NCBI GenBank assembly: GCA_024449915.1
Contig: JAMZAV010000311.1
Coordinates: forward strand, 372,001-436,000
Length of the DNA stretch: 64,000 bases
Direction: 5' to 3'
Source: Sweltsa coloradensis
Taxonomy: Eukaryota > Arthropoda > Insecta > Plecoptera > Chloroperlidae
Shown: one piece after another, positions 55,140-64,000 of the stretch
Position numbering within the stretch: position 1 is the stretch's first letter
Layout: each line of letters opens with the position of its first letter
The notes under the pieces: model-generated
Told to the model about the DNA's origin: nothing
Databases searched by the model: none
What the model saw: the letters and a program-made list of their open reading frames with translations, nothing else
Translations under genes and position numbers: made by a program

Positions 55140-55915
55140 CTGGAACAAACCACAACTTGAATCAGCACTTCCCTGCTGGGTACAGTTCGTGTTAGGGATC
55201 CACAGGATAACCGACTATCATATTCAGTCTTGTGGAGAAAAGTGCTACAAGTAGCATGCTACTTTTACCTGTCAAGAACCTAAAAGGCTAAAAACCCATC
55301 TCTAGATGAACGAGAGTTTAGTGTTTAGTTTTGCACCAATCCCAAACTTGTGAATCAAAGTTTTGCCTTTGTACTTGAACCAATCTCTTCACTCTTGCAA
55401 ACCAAACATTATTTTATTGATCAGGCTGTTCTGTCAAATCTCAAGTCCTGATGTGGAAAGTGGTCTTTAAAACGTTGAGAGATAATATAGGCCTACAACA
55501 CAAAACAGAATAGATATTGCGATTAAAAAATAATGTAAGACCTTTGAATGTTTAATCTTACAAATCTGATTAAAAACTAAAAACAAGTGGTTCTTGGCCT
55601 ATAAATCAGAAGGCATGGAAAATTGTTTAAGATTGAGTTGAAAATGAAAATGCTACATATATGGCAAATCCTAATTTGGTGTAGCCTAGCTGTAGGGCAT
55701 ATTTATTAAAACACAATAATATACTGGGCTAGGTAGGTCTACTCTAAAGTTAAGGAAGTAGTTTTAAGTCCAAGTTCGGGTTCTGGGGGGCTAGCCACTC
55801 CCACTTTACCCCCAGGGTCACCAAAAACATTATGTATCATATTCCTAACCGTTATCTAGGGCATTGTCAACCAAAAATCACGTGTCAATCGGTCGTCACG
55901 ACAGATGTGTGTTGT
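55140..55915. other. intron, no feature seen
   Basis: AT-rich, no repeat ends or conserved reading frame recognised. A further upstream kinesin exon here would have to be very short. Confidence 0.4.
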
Positions 55916-55917
55916 GT

Positions 55918-56160
55918 GGCTCGTTGGTCTTGTGGTTAGCGTATCTGCTTCCAATGCAGAAGGTCCAGAGTTCGATTCCCGCCAAAGTCAGCTTCTGATT
56001 TGGACTTAAGTCCATCAGTTCGTGTCTTAGGAGTTTGTAAACGGTGACTTTGGAGCCGTCCTAGCAACGAAGCACATAATAAATTCAGAGTTGTTCTGAA
56101 TCGGCCTTGTTGATTCTGGCGTTGATCCGCGGGTGTTTGCACTGTCCATACCACTGATTG
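55918..56160 (+). repeat. tRNA-derived SINE with tRNA-Gly(TCC)-like head
   Basis: The head has an A-box-like TGGTCTTGTGGTTAGCG, an anticodon arm TCTGC-TTCCAAT-GCAGA (TCC) and a B box GAGTTCGATTCCC. The acceptor and T-stems do not pair, so it is not a working tRNA gene. A body of about 170 bp follows (TTAAGTCCATCAGTTCGTG … ATAATAAATTCAGAGTTG). Confidence 0.65.
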
Positions 56161-57600
56161 CTATTTCCTATTAAAAATATAAATTTTTGGTTGGTTATTG
56201 CTCACTCCTCGATTGCGTCAGGGCCTACAGGGTAGGCTTAGTCACTTTGATTTACTGTCCCCCGCTGTAATCAGTTACCTATATAACTGAGTGGGTAGAC
56301 TCTAAATACAATTTTTTTTTATTTTTTTATTATTATTAAGATGGGGATGGACAGGCAGAAAGTGATGCTTATGCTTATATAATAATATAAATATGTTGGG
56401 TGCTATAGGTGCTTCACTCTTTAAAGGCATAGGATCAGATAGCATTGTTGGGAACATATGTTGAACCTAGCTTAACTATTTGAAGAATTTGAAAAAAAAA
56501 ATTAAAGAAATCGGACTTAATTTACTCGACTGGTGAGCAAGTTTGTTAGATGGTGACGTGACACGGCGTGGCGTGGATGGTGGACTACCGCGCCTGGTTC
56601 CGAGAGAAGACTGGCGACCGCGCGCGAGCGAGTTCTTCAATGGGCGCGCAGTCAAGACTCAAGAATAGTCAGTGTGATCACATTACTTACAATTTTCTGC
56701 TTTTTGTTGTTTGGTGGAAACGTTATGTTTTCAATAAGATCACGTTTGTTACCTGCCAGAGTATACGTAGACATTTATTTCTTCTTGACATGCACTTCTA
56801 ATTTACCTCTCAATTTGACAGAAGGAACTGTTAAGGGCAAAGCCTATTCTCCCAGATGGCCGTGTTGGAGTTTCGTCGGTAAAGAAGGCGCCTATTTAAC
56901 TCGCAAATGGGCTGGCTTCAAGTATTTTTCAGATTTTTCTCATTGGTTACTATTGTAACTTGGTTTTTGGGGGGAGACTCACTGGTGAAAGTGGGGGTAA
57001 ACTTTTGTTAGACTATGGAGAGGATTTAGTCGTCATTCAACCGCGTCCGAGGTAGCTACCTGCCCTTTCAAAGGCCCAGCTAAAGCCGGAACAATGCACG
57101 TGGAGATTGGAAACCTTTTCCAATCTATTGTGATCAAAGTAATTTATTCATCGGACATTTTTTTGTAGCATTACAATTAATTAATAACGTGGTTCAAATA
57201 TGTAGCCAGAGTTATGAAATGCATTTTTTTGCTGATTGTCTATTATCAAAACTGACCGATTTATAGACAATTGTTGTTATTGTAAGCCATAGCAAATATC
57301 TACATTCAATAAAACAATGATCCGTATCTGGGTCAGTTCTGATCGTAGACACTCGGCAAAAAAACGCATTTCATTATTTGAGCTACCGGTACATATTTTG
57401 AATCACGTTATTAACCTATTGTAGTGTAAAAAAATTGACAATGAATAAATTATTTTGACGACAACAGCTTGGAAATGGGTTTATAACAGGTATAAAATCC
57501 CAAGTTCACTCGTGTACACAATACGTGTAAGAGCAATCCGTGTCCTCACTATACGATGGAGATTACGGATTGCAATAATGCTACCCCAATTTAGACCTTT
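56161..57600. other. intergenic or intronic, no gene seen
   Basis: Short open frames at 56,568-56,958 look like chance. No transposon ends recognised. Confidence 0.4.
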
Positions 57601-57639
57601 TACAGGTAGTTGTGCGCAGTTTCCGAGGGTGCAGAGTAA

Positions 57640-58060
57640 GGGGACCCTTTGTCATCCTAGCGTCTTCTGCCTACCCATCCATTCTTGTCGCATTGTTCAA
57701 ATGAACAAAAGAAACCACAACGTTTATTACAGAGAGGCTTTTTTATGATATGTTTATATTTTTCTTTCCATTATTAATATGCGAATATTTCGATGCTCAA
57801 ATCATTTTGATTTTTGTTCCCATGGTAAAAATTACGGTAAATATCATAATAGAGATAAAATACTAGATCATTCTAGTGTAACACAATAGGTGTAATTTTT
57901 ATCGTAGAAACAAAAATCAAAATGCTTAACACATAGAAATGTTCACAATACTGCAAATAAAAAATATTATTAAAAAAGCTTTGCTGTAAAAAGATTGTAG
58001 TTTCTTTTATGCGTTTGAACAATGCGACAAGGGTTGAAAGGCTGACAAGTTGAAGACCCC
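57640..58060. repeat. foldback element, ~170-200-bp arms
   Basis: CTTGTCGCATTGTTCAAA (57,683) with AAAAGAAACCACAACGTTTA complements 57,990-58,035, and pairing continues through CATTTTGATTTTTGTT to near the centre at about 57,865. Arms have diverged with indels. A poly-G run follows at 58,082. Confidence 0.65.
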
Positions 58061-58149
58061 TCGTGCAACTGGGCCCTAGCGCGGGGGGAGGGGGGGGGGA
58101 CAAGGATCCATACCTGTGATCAGAGATCAGGTAATCCTTTATTTACTTC

Positions 58150-58235
58150 AAAAAAATTGTAATGCGATTCGCTAATGGAACAATATACACCACGAACCCT
58201 GCATTCCAGGTTCGAATCCTAGCTTGGGCAAGGTA
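58150..58235 (+). repeat. possible tRNA-like (B-box) SINE fragment
   Basis: CAGGTTCGAATCCTAGCTTGGGCA has a canonical B box and a tRNA-like 3' end. The A box is poor and the arms do not fold convincingly. Confidence 0.35.
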
Positions 58236-58565
58236 GTCGTGTTTATGATCTTTGTGTACGAATATATGAAATACGAATATAATTTTAGAGTAGGTACTCG
58301 TGAGGTTCTTATTCGAGACTCTAAATCGTCGGTCCAATACCGCCATTGGCAATCCCGACTAAAGTATTTTTCCGATGATTTCCCCAGTCGCGAGCACCCC
58401 TCGCAAGTTCCTTTCAAACTATATCTACATATCGTTCTAGATTTCCATCTAAAGAGGTGCCAATCAGGAAAGAAGGAAGGTGATCATACAACCTAGAATT
58501 CTTACGAAATGTTATTATTAGGCTATTGCTAGTGCCGTGCATTCGCATGGGATTCATTACAAACT

Positions 58566-58870
58566 CCAAAGTCGTTGTTAGACGAGTGAGTGAGCCATGT
58601 GTTGAGTACCCGGTAACATTCCTTTTCTTTCCCCTACCTTAGGCCTCCCTAGCCTATCATAGGCTACAGTGAAGCATTAAGGCCTAAACTATGACCTAAA
58701 CTTAAATACCCTATTATTTATACGAATATTATAATCAAACACAAATGCAAATGTTCCCGCGTACTCAACACATGACTCGCTCACTCGTCTAACAACGACT
58801 TTGGCGTTCTTTAGTCGAGTTGGCTAAAGCGCCCTTATAGACCAGGAGCCAGACCCTGTGGATTTTTTTT
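58566..58870. repeat. foldback repeat with 44-bp arms and tRNA-like text
   Basis: 58,566-58,609 complements 58,761-58,804 with two or three mismatches (…GTCTAACAACGACTTTGG). The right arm runs into GTCGAGTTGGCTAAAGCGCC (A-box-like). The family also occurs at the window start. Confidence 0.75.
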
Positions 58871-59256
58871 TTGCTCACCCCACTTAACATCTCAAATCTG
58901 ACTTGACCACGTGTTAGTATGCACCTTATGAAACAGCCCTAGGTAGTATGTCACTTCGAATTTTGGTATACGTTTTTTTTAGAGGCCATTTTGTTTTTGA
59001 ATGTGCAATCATTGAAACGCTTACTCTCTACTGTCTTAAAAAGTACATAACTCGGGACTCGGTTAACAGATTTTATTTTTTAAAACACCGATTTCGATTT
59101 GTAGGTAACAGTATGCTCTCCTTTATATATACAATCAATTTTTAATAAACATATGATTTCATTGTTAAAAAGTGCAGACACAGCAAAAATAGTGTAAATA
59201 ATTTCACTAAAATGTGATCATAAAACTTTTTTCCTGGAATCTGGAATTTTTTTTAA
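58871..59256. other. no feature seen
   Basis: AT-rich, no gene or repeat end recognised. Confidence 0.4.
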
Positions 59257-59264
59257 CTAATAAG

Positions 59265-60309
59265 TAGGGATGTGCGAATATTCGAATTTCGAATAGTTAT
59301 TTCGAATAGTTAACGTTGAATATTCGATTTGAATTTCGAATAGTTACTATTCGAAATTCTAATTATTCGAAGCCACGAAGTTGAAAAATCGCGCCAAATT
59401 TATTCTCGTATAACAGCGTTCTCATCTACATGGCGGTGAAAATAGTCGAAAATTAAATCGATCTCGAAAGTCGAGAAATGCGCGCTCTTGCGGCGATTAG
59501 GTGGACTACGCCCTAGAGACAAGACATCGCACACAGCTGATATCGCCTTTCAGTTTTTAACTCGTAAAAAAAGAAAAAACATAACAAATGCCTGGTAGTG
59601 AATCCGAGCATGAAGATGACCCTGAAGAAACCTCTACTGCACCCGGTCGAAATAAACAAAATCCGATATGGGGATATAAAGGATGCGCGTTGCAAAACTT
59701 GCAATCAACTACTAAAAACACCTAGGCCTACTTGTAAGTCGTCCTAGGGCTAGGCCCAGGCCTAGCTCCACGTTCTTATCTTTCAAAATAAATCATTTCA
59801 TGATATCTCGACGAAAAATGTAGGCAATCGTAATCCTTGGCCCAGAAAGTTTGTGAAAGGCAGCTGGGTCTAGGCCTAGGGCCTAGGCCTAGCCTAAGCA
59901 TTGGGCTCAAGCCCAACTGGCAACTAACTTTTCATATTTGATTTAAAATTAATTACATTCTGTTGTAGTAGGCCAAGGCCCTAGACCTCATGTTATTTTA
60001 TGGGCCTTTGCAATATGTAGGCCTAGGCTAGGCCTAATGAAAATGACGGTGATTAACTAGGCCTAGGGCTAGGCCCTTCACTAGTGAATTAAAAGTGCCA
60101 TTATTAGGCTATATAACACAAACGAATCATTATTTGAGCTCCTGATGTAAATCATATTCCATTGTACATAGGTGGGGATTTAAAATGAAACTATTCGCAA
60201 ATAATTCGCAAACAAAAGTATTCGATATTCGTATTCGATATTCGAACTTTTAATCATGTACTATTCGATATTCGATTCGAACCTGAAAATCACTATTCGC
60301 ACATCCCTA
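59265..60309. mobile_element. hAT element with BED-finger exon (TAGGGATGTGCGAATATTCG)
   Basis: 1,045 bp. Ends TAGGGATGTGCGAATATTCG and …CTATTCGCACATCCCTA. Exact duplication CTAATAAG (59,257-59,264, 60,310-60,317). Subterminal TTCGAATA repeats at both ends. TAGGCC-rich at 59,720-60,080. Confidence 0.96.
59588..59733 (+). pseudogene. BED zinc-finger exon remnant of a hAT transposase
   Basis: ATG at 59,588 opens with MPGSESEHEDDPEETS. After one frameshift near 59,650 the finger half KIRYGDIKDARCKTCNQLLK (Cys-x2-Cys) follows, then a donor CTT|GTAAGT at 59,733. The His pair and the catalytic domain are missing, as in the hAT at 44,403. Confidence 0.65.
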
Positions 60310-60644
60310 CTAATAAGCCATAATGTTTCTTCTTCTTGTTTGTTTTGAAAAATTTTATAATTTCTTTTATGTTACAACAACAACTACAACCACATTTATT
60401 ATTATGATTCTTTGGTGGATTGGTGTAATTTGTTTTGTTTAGTTGGCATTGTTTGTTTTAAAGCCCATTCTGTTGTCTTGTTTCAACTGTCATTAAAAAC
60501 CTGATGAAGGAGGTTGATTAACCTTTGAAATATTGTAATCTTTGTTTTATTTTGAGTAGTGTATAGTCCTAAAAACATCATGATCTCCATACAACATGTT
60601 ATTGGTAGCTCCGGTTTTGACCGAGTTTGTATGAAATACATCAA

Positions 60645-60646
<2 letters not shown>

Positions 60647-60740
<94 letters not shown>
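60647..60740. repeat. (AAT)n microsatellite
   Basis: About 30 AAT units with one interruption near 60,699. Confidence 0.95.
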
Positions 60741-60985
60741 GGGACGGCCCCAACTGATCCAAATCCCAACTGATCCAAAACCCAAGTGATCCAAAATAAA
60801 TTGAAAAATAATTAAATTCCCAACTGGTCCAAAGCCCAAGTGATCCAAATGCACCGAAACCAGGTTTGGATCACTTGGGAAATGGATCAGTTGGGATTTG
60901 GATCAGTTGGGAAGTTTCGGTTTTATTAAAATAATAATAAAAGTATTCGCGTGACGTCAGAGCCGTCCCAACTGATCCAAATCGC
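60741..60985. repeat. cluster of CCCAACTGATCCAAA repeats in both orientations
   Basis: Direct copies (some AAGTGATCC or AACTGGTCC variants) start at 60,749, 60,766, 60,781, 60,819, 60,835 and 60,966. Inverted copies are at 60,865, 60,882 and 60,897. GGGACGGC (60,741) and GCCGTCCC (60,962) are inverted tips that may bound a small element. Confidence 0.8.
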
Positions 60986-61038
60986 GGCGAGCGGCGAGCG
61001 CGGCTGGTACACTGGCGCGCTCAACGTAGAAGTGCGGG

Positions 61039-61400
61039 CTTGAGGAATGAGATGACATCTGACCTGAGTTCGTCCTCGAGGGATTTGGAAGTGTCGGTAC
61101 ATCATGTCGAACGAAAAAACTATGAGGATTCCGAAAATCGAAACCCCAAATCGATAACTACAGTATTTTTCTTCCGTTTTACAATGTACAAATTGAAAAG
61201 TGTGGTTTTCCAGGAAAATCGCTTGAGTAATGAGATGACATCTGAGTTCGTCCTTGAGGGATTTGGAAGTGTCGGTACATCATGTCGAACGAAAAAACTA
61301 TGAGGATTCCGAAAATCAAAACCCCAAATCGCTGACTTCAGCATTTCCCTTCCGTTTTACAATGTACAAATTGAAAAGTGTGGTTTTCCTTGAAAATCGA
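61039..61400. repeat. tandem duplication, ~180-bp unit
   Basis: Two units start near 61,039 and 61,222 (AATGAGATGACATCTGA, AGTGTCGGTACATCATGTCG, ACTATGAGGATTCCGAAAAT, AAATTGAAAAGTGTGGTTTT). By eye over 90% identical. Confidence 0.9.
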
Positions 61401-61820
61401 CATTAAGTCAACAATTAGATAATCCAACTCGTCAAATTAAATAGTTATAACAATCCATTCTACCACTAGCGCTTGCCATCTGGCTACCATTTACCGAAAG
61501 AAGTTTTTAGAAAAAATTAAGCCATGCATTGAACCATGATGTACATAATCAAAAATGTAAAATAACAAGCCAGTGGTTTCGTGTCCGTTCCATAACAAGC
61601 CTCAATTTGAATTTATGTCAAACCACAGTTTTTCGACAAGTTCAAACCCTTTTCTCATCGGAAGCGCATTGTTATTAAATTATCACGAATGCTTGTGTGC
61701 TTGCGTTGATGGATGAGCATTTAGTGTTTAGCAAGCCGCCTAATCCTTTAGTAATTTGCTGTTTTTAGGAGGTGGGATTATCCTCCCTAATAATGTATGT
61801 ACTACTCAGGTTATAATCTA
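61401..61820. other. no feature seen
   Basis: No gene or repeat recognised. Confidence 0.4.
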
Positions 61821-61821
61821 T

Positions 61822-62722
61822 AACAAGGAAGTTCGCAAACGCTTTTTCAGGCGCGTTGTTGGATGAGCGTAATTGTTTAAACACAAAAAAAAAGCGTAAA
61901 TTGCGATTTTCATAAGAAATATTATTTCGATTACGCTCAAATTTCACACAAATATATATTACATAAAATTAAGGTTCTGAGAAAAAAAAACTATAACAAT
62001 CGAATTAAGCATGTAGGGGCTATTAGTTAAAGAAATTTAAAAAATCAAAAAAAAATCGTAACATTGCAATCATGAGAAATAATTTTTCGATTCCGCTCAA
62101 ATTTCACACGAATATATCAATTGAATATATCAATAATTGATATATTCGTGTGAAATTTGAGCGGAATCGAAAATGACTTTTTTACTGAACCTTAATTTTA
62201 TGAAGAATTCTTAAAATGAATTATTTTATGAAGAATTCATAAAATTAAGGTTCCGTAAAACAGTCATTTCAATCGGATAAAGCATATAGGTGTTATTTGC
62301 CGAAGAAAGTTAAAAATCGAAAAAAATCGTAAAACTGTGATTTTCATAAGAAATAATTTTTCGATTTCGCTCAAATTTCACAAAATATATTAATTCATAA
62401 AATAAAGGTTCTGTGTAAAAATCATAACAATCGGATAAAGCATGTAGGTGTTAACAGTCGAAGATTTTTTTTTAATCGAAAAAAATCGTAAAATTGCGAT
62501 TTTTATGAGAAATAATTTTTCGATTGAGTTCAAAAACGTGGCAGTTCTAAGTTCAGAGATTTAGAAGGCCTCAAGAAAATTTCATCTCAATTGGAGTATC
62601 GGTTTAGCCGGAAACGTGTTAACAAAAACACAATAATTCAAAAGAAAGAAAGAAGAAAAAAACATTCCGGATTTTTTTCTCCAGTGTAGTGAAATGGAAT
62701 CTTCGCTTCGCCCATCCAATAA
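61822..62722 (-). mobile_element. helentron/HINE-like element, minus orientation
   Basis: The minus strand begins TTGGATGGGCGAAGCGAAG at 62,720, carries the GAAATTTGAGCG, TTTTCACAGAACC and TACATGCTT modules of 40-42 kb, and ends CGCTCATCCAACAACGCGCC…AACTTCCTTG near 61,825. Two palindromes lie within it (62,085-62,172 and 62,187-62,253). Confidence 0.65.
62085..62253. repeat. two adjacent palindromes bounding a small inversion
   Basis: 36-bp perfect arms (62,085-62,120 / 62,137-62,172) and arms of about 21 bp (62,187-62,210 / 62,233-62,253). Between the two centres the repeat modules run in the opposite direction from their surroundings. Confidence 0.85.
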
Positions 62723-63441
62723 TCTATTAACCTCATTTTGATGTTTTGCTCTGTTTTACAAAACTAAAATTTCGAAATAAACGCGTTAATAATAAATAAA
62801 TTAAATAAACCTCGAAACTGTAACCGACGAGCTTCAGAAAAAGTGGCTCATCTGTTGTAGTGGTACCTATTACACCAATCATCAATGTCTATGAACGCTT
62901 GATCTAAACGACTATACGTGCCCTACTGACGTGAAAAGGTCAGAGTAAGGTTTCTGGGCAGTGTTTAATGTTTATACTCTTCCTTTTTAGGCTCATTAGC
63001 TAATCGCTTTTCGATTATATCGTTCGAGTATGCAGGTACATATAATAAAACTTATTATATGCTTTAGTTTAGAAGAACCATTCCAAACACAAACATAGAT
63101 TTAAAATCCACATCAACAGCTTGTTCGACAAAACGATGAACGAAGAGTACATACTGGCATTGGCGGTAAATATTTTTTTCGCCTGTGTGTAAGTGAATAT
63201 ATTAAGTGCGCGTGTCAAGTCGATTGTCGAAACAACGTAATTTCGTAATTACACTTGATTCTTGTTCTGAATAACACATGCCTACATGCGTTTTTTTTAT
63301 TTCAACCTTATTTGAAGCGAGTATGTCATACTTTACTACATGTCATTATCTCCCCTGCCCGCGCGTCATTAAATGTGTAGCGAGCGATAACACGACAGCT
63401 CGCAAGACATTTTGATATCCAGTATTGGGTAAGATACTTAA
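62723..63441. other. no feature seen
   Basis: AT-rich; no gene recognised. Confidence 0.4.
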
Positions 63442-64000
63442 CTAGGAAAACGCTTCAGTCCCGCCGCGTTGTTGGATGAGCGTAATTGGTGCATTGAGCT
63501 GCCATTGTGTTATGCGGATTTTCTGTTATTCTGTGAAAAAATTATTACTAAGTCTAAGATTTTTTTAAATTAAATTAAATTAAATTAAAAATAAACTTAT
63601 TTTTTTAAAAAAATTAATCTTAATTTAAAAAAAAAGAAAAAATCGAAAAATTGCGATTTTTATAAGAAATAACTATTCGATTGCGCTCAAATTTCACACG
63701 AATATATAAATTCATAAAATTAGGGTTCTGCGAAAAAATTATAAAAATCGGAAAAAGCATGTAGGTGTTATAAGCCGAAGAAATTTTTTAAAAATCGAAA
63801 AAAATCGTAAAATTTGCGATTTTCATGAGAAATAATTTTCCGATTGCGCTCAAAAACGTGGCAGTTCTAAGTTTAGAGATTTCGAAGACCTCCATAAAAT
63901 TTTATTGCAATTGGAGTATTGGTTTAGCCGGAATCGTGTTAACAAACACACAAAAATACAAAGAAAAAGAAAAAGAAAAAGAAGAAGAAAACACTCCTGA
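63442..64000 (-). mobile_element. helentron/HINE-like element, minus orientation, running off the window
   Basis: The minus strand ends …CGGCGGGACTGAAGCGTTTT then CCTAG|TTAAG at 63,442. The same modules as 40-42 kb and 62 kb continue to the window end. Confidence 0.65.

Noticed and set aside
55918..55990. Functional tRNA-Gly(TCC) gene
   Set aside because: Anticodon arm and B box are good, but the acceptor and T-stems do not pair; better read as a SINE head.
56568..56958. Upstream kinesin motor exon
   Set aside because: No P-loop or other motor motif in any frame, and wrong strand for the open frames.
58805..58870. tRNA gene with anticodon TAT
   Set aside because: A-box-like text only; no usable B box or acceptor stem.
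60483..60854. Poly-Asn, poly-Ile or poly-Leu proteins
   Set aside because: (AAT)n microsatellite read in different frames.
60741..60985. CRISPR-like array
   Set aside because: Repeats are in both orientations with irregular or no spacers, in an animal genome.

Overview
This window is repeat-rich, AT-rich animal nuclear DNA. The evidence is spliceosomal introns of 3-17 kb, animal-type transposons (hAT, pogo/Tigger, piggyBac, Penelope, non-LTR elements, helentron-like repeats) and a metazoan kinesin gene. The many TAGGCC-rich patches and the mix of families fit a marine invertebrate. The sequence alone does not settle the phylum. I see no rRNA, no CRISPR array and no intact tRNA gene.

The only host gene I can support is on the minus strand: a CENP-E-like mitotic kinesin. 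Seven exons (55,139-55,044; 48,730-48,528; 39,696-39,571; 22,417-22,300; 19,283-19,134; 11,075-10,895; 6,425-6,261) join with matching phases and GT/AG borders. They encode about 346 residues: the second half of the motor, the neck and the start of the stalk. The P-loop exons lie upstream (above 55.1 kb or outside the window) and the long stalk lies below 6.2 kb. Some near-invariant motor residues are changed.

Almost everything else is transposon sequence sitting in those introns. By region: 0.24-5.4 kb, a probable pogo/Tigger element with a long transposase ORF, carrying a hAT MITE; 7.0-10.8 kb, stacked MITEs and a deleted piggyBac; 11.9-14.7 kb, LINE pieces with two nested hATs; 14.7-18.4 kb, a degenerate tandem array with two pogo MITEs; 19.8-23.4 kb, assorted short elements; 23.6-33.9 kb, a LINE split by a 5.9-kb TIR element; 34.2-37.3 kb, a Penelope-like element split by a foldback MITE; 40.2-43.4 kb, helentron-like repeats and a long-TIR element with remains of an uncharacterised invertebrate gene family; 43.5-46.5 kb, a tandem repeat split by a LINE that is itself split by a BED-finger hAT; 47-55 kb, more hAT, piggyBac and pogo elements packed against exons; 55-64 kb, a SINE, foldbacks, another BED hAT, short tandem arrays and inverted helentron-like repeats.

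Ten elements have hAT-like termini and 8-bp target-site duplications (eight exact, two with one mismatch). The two most interesting signals cut across families. One is a 17-bp box (ACCCGGCACCTCCACCA) repeated 11 times, in three hAT families with different termini. The other is a CTGGGGC/GCCCCAG hairpin box 65-69 bp from the right end of three further hAT families. All coordinates were counted by eye, so exon and element borders may be off by a base or so.
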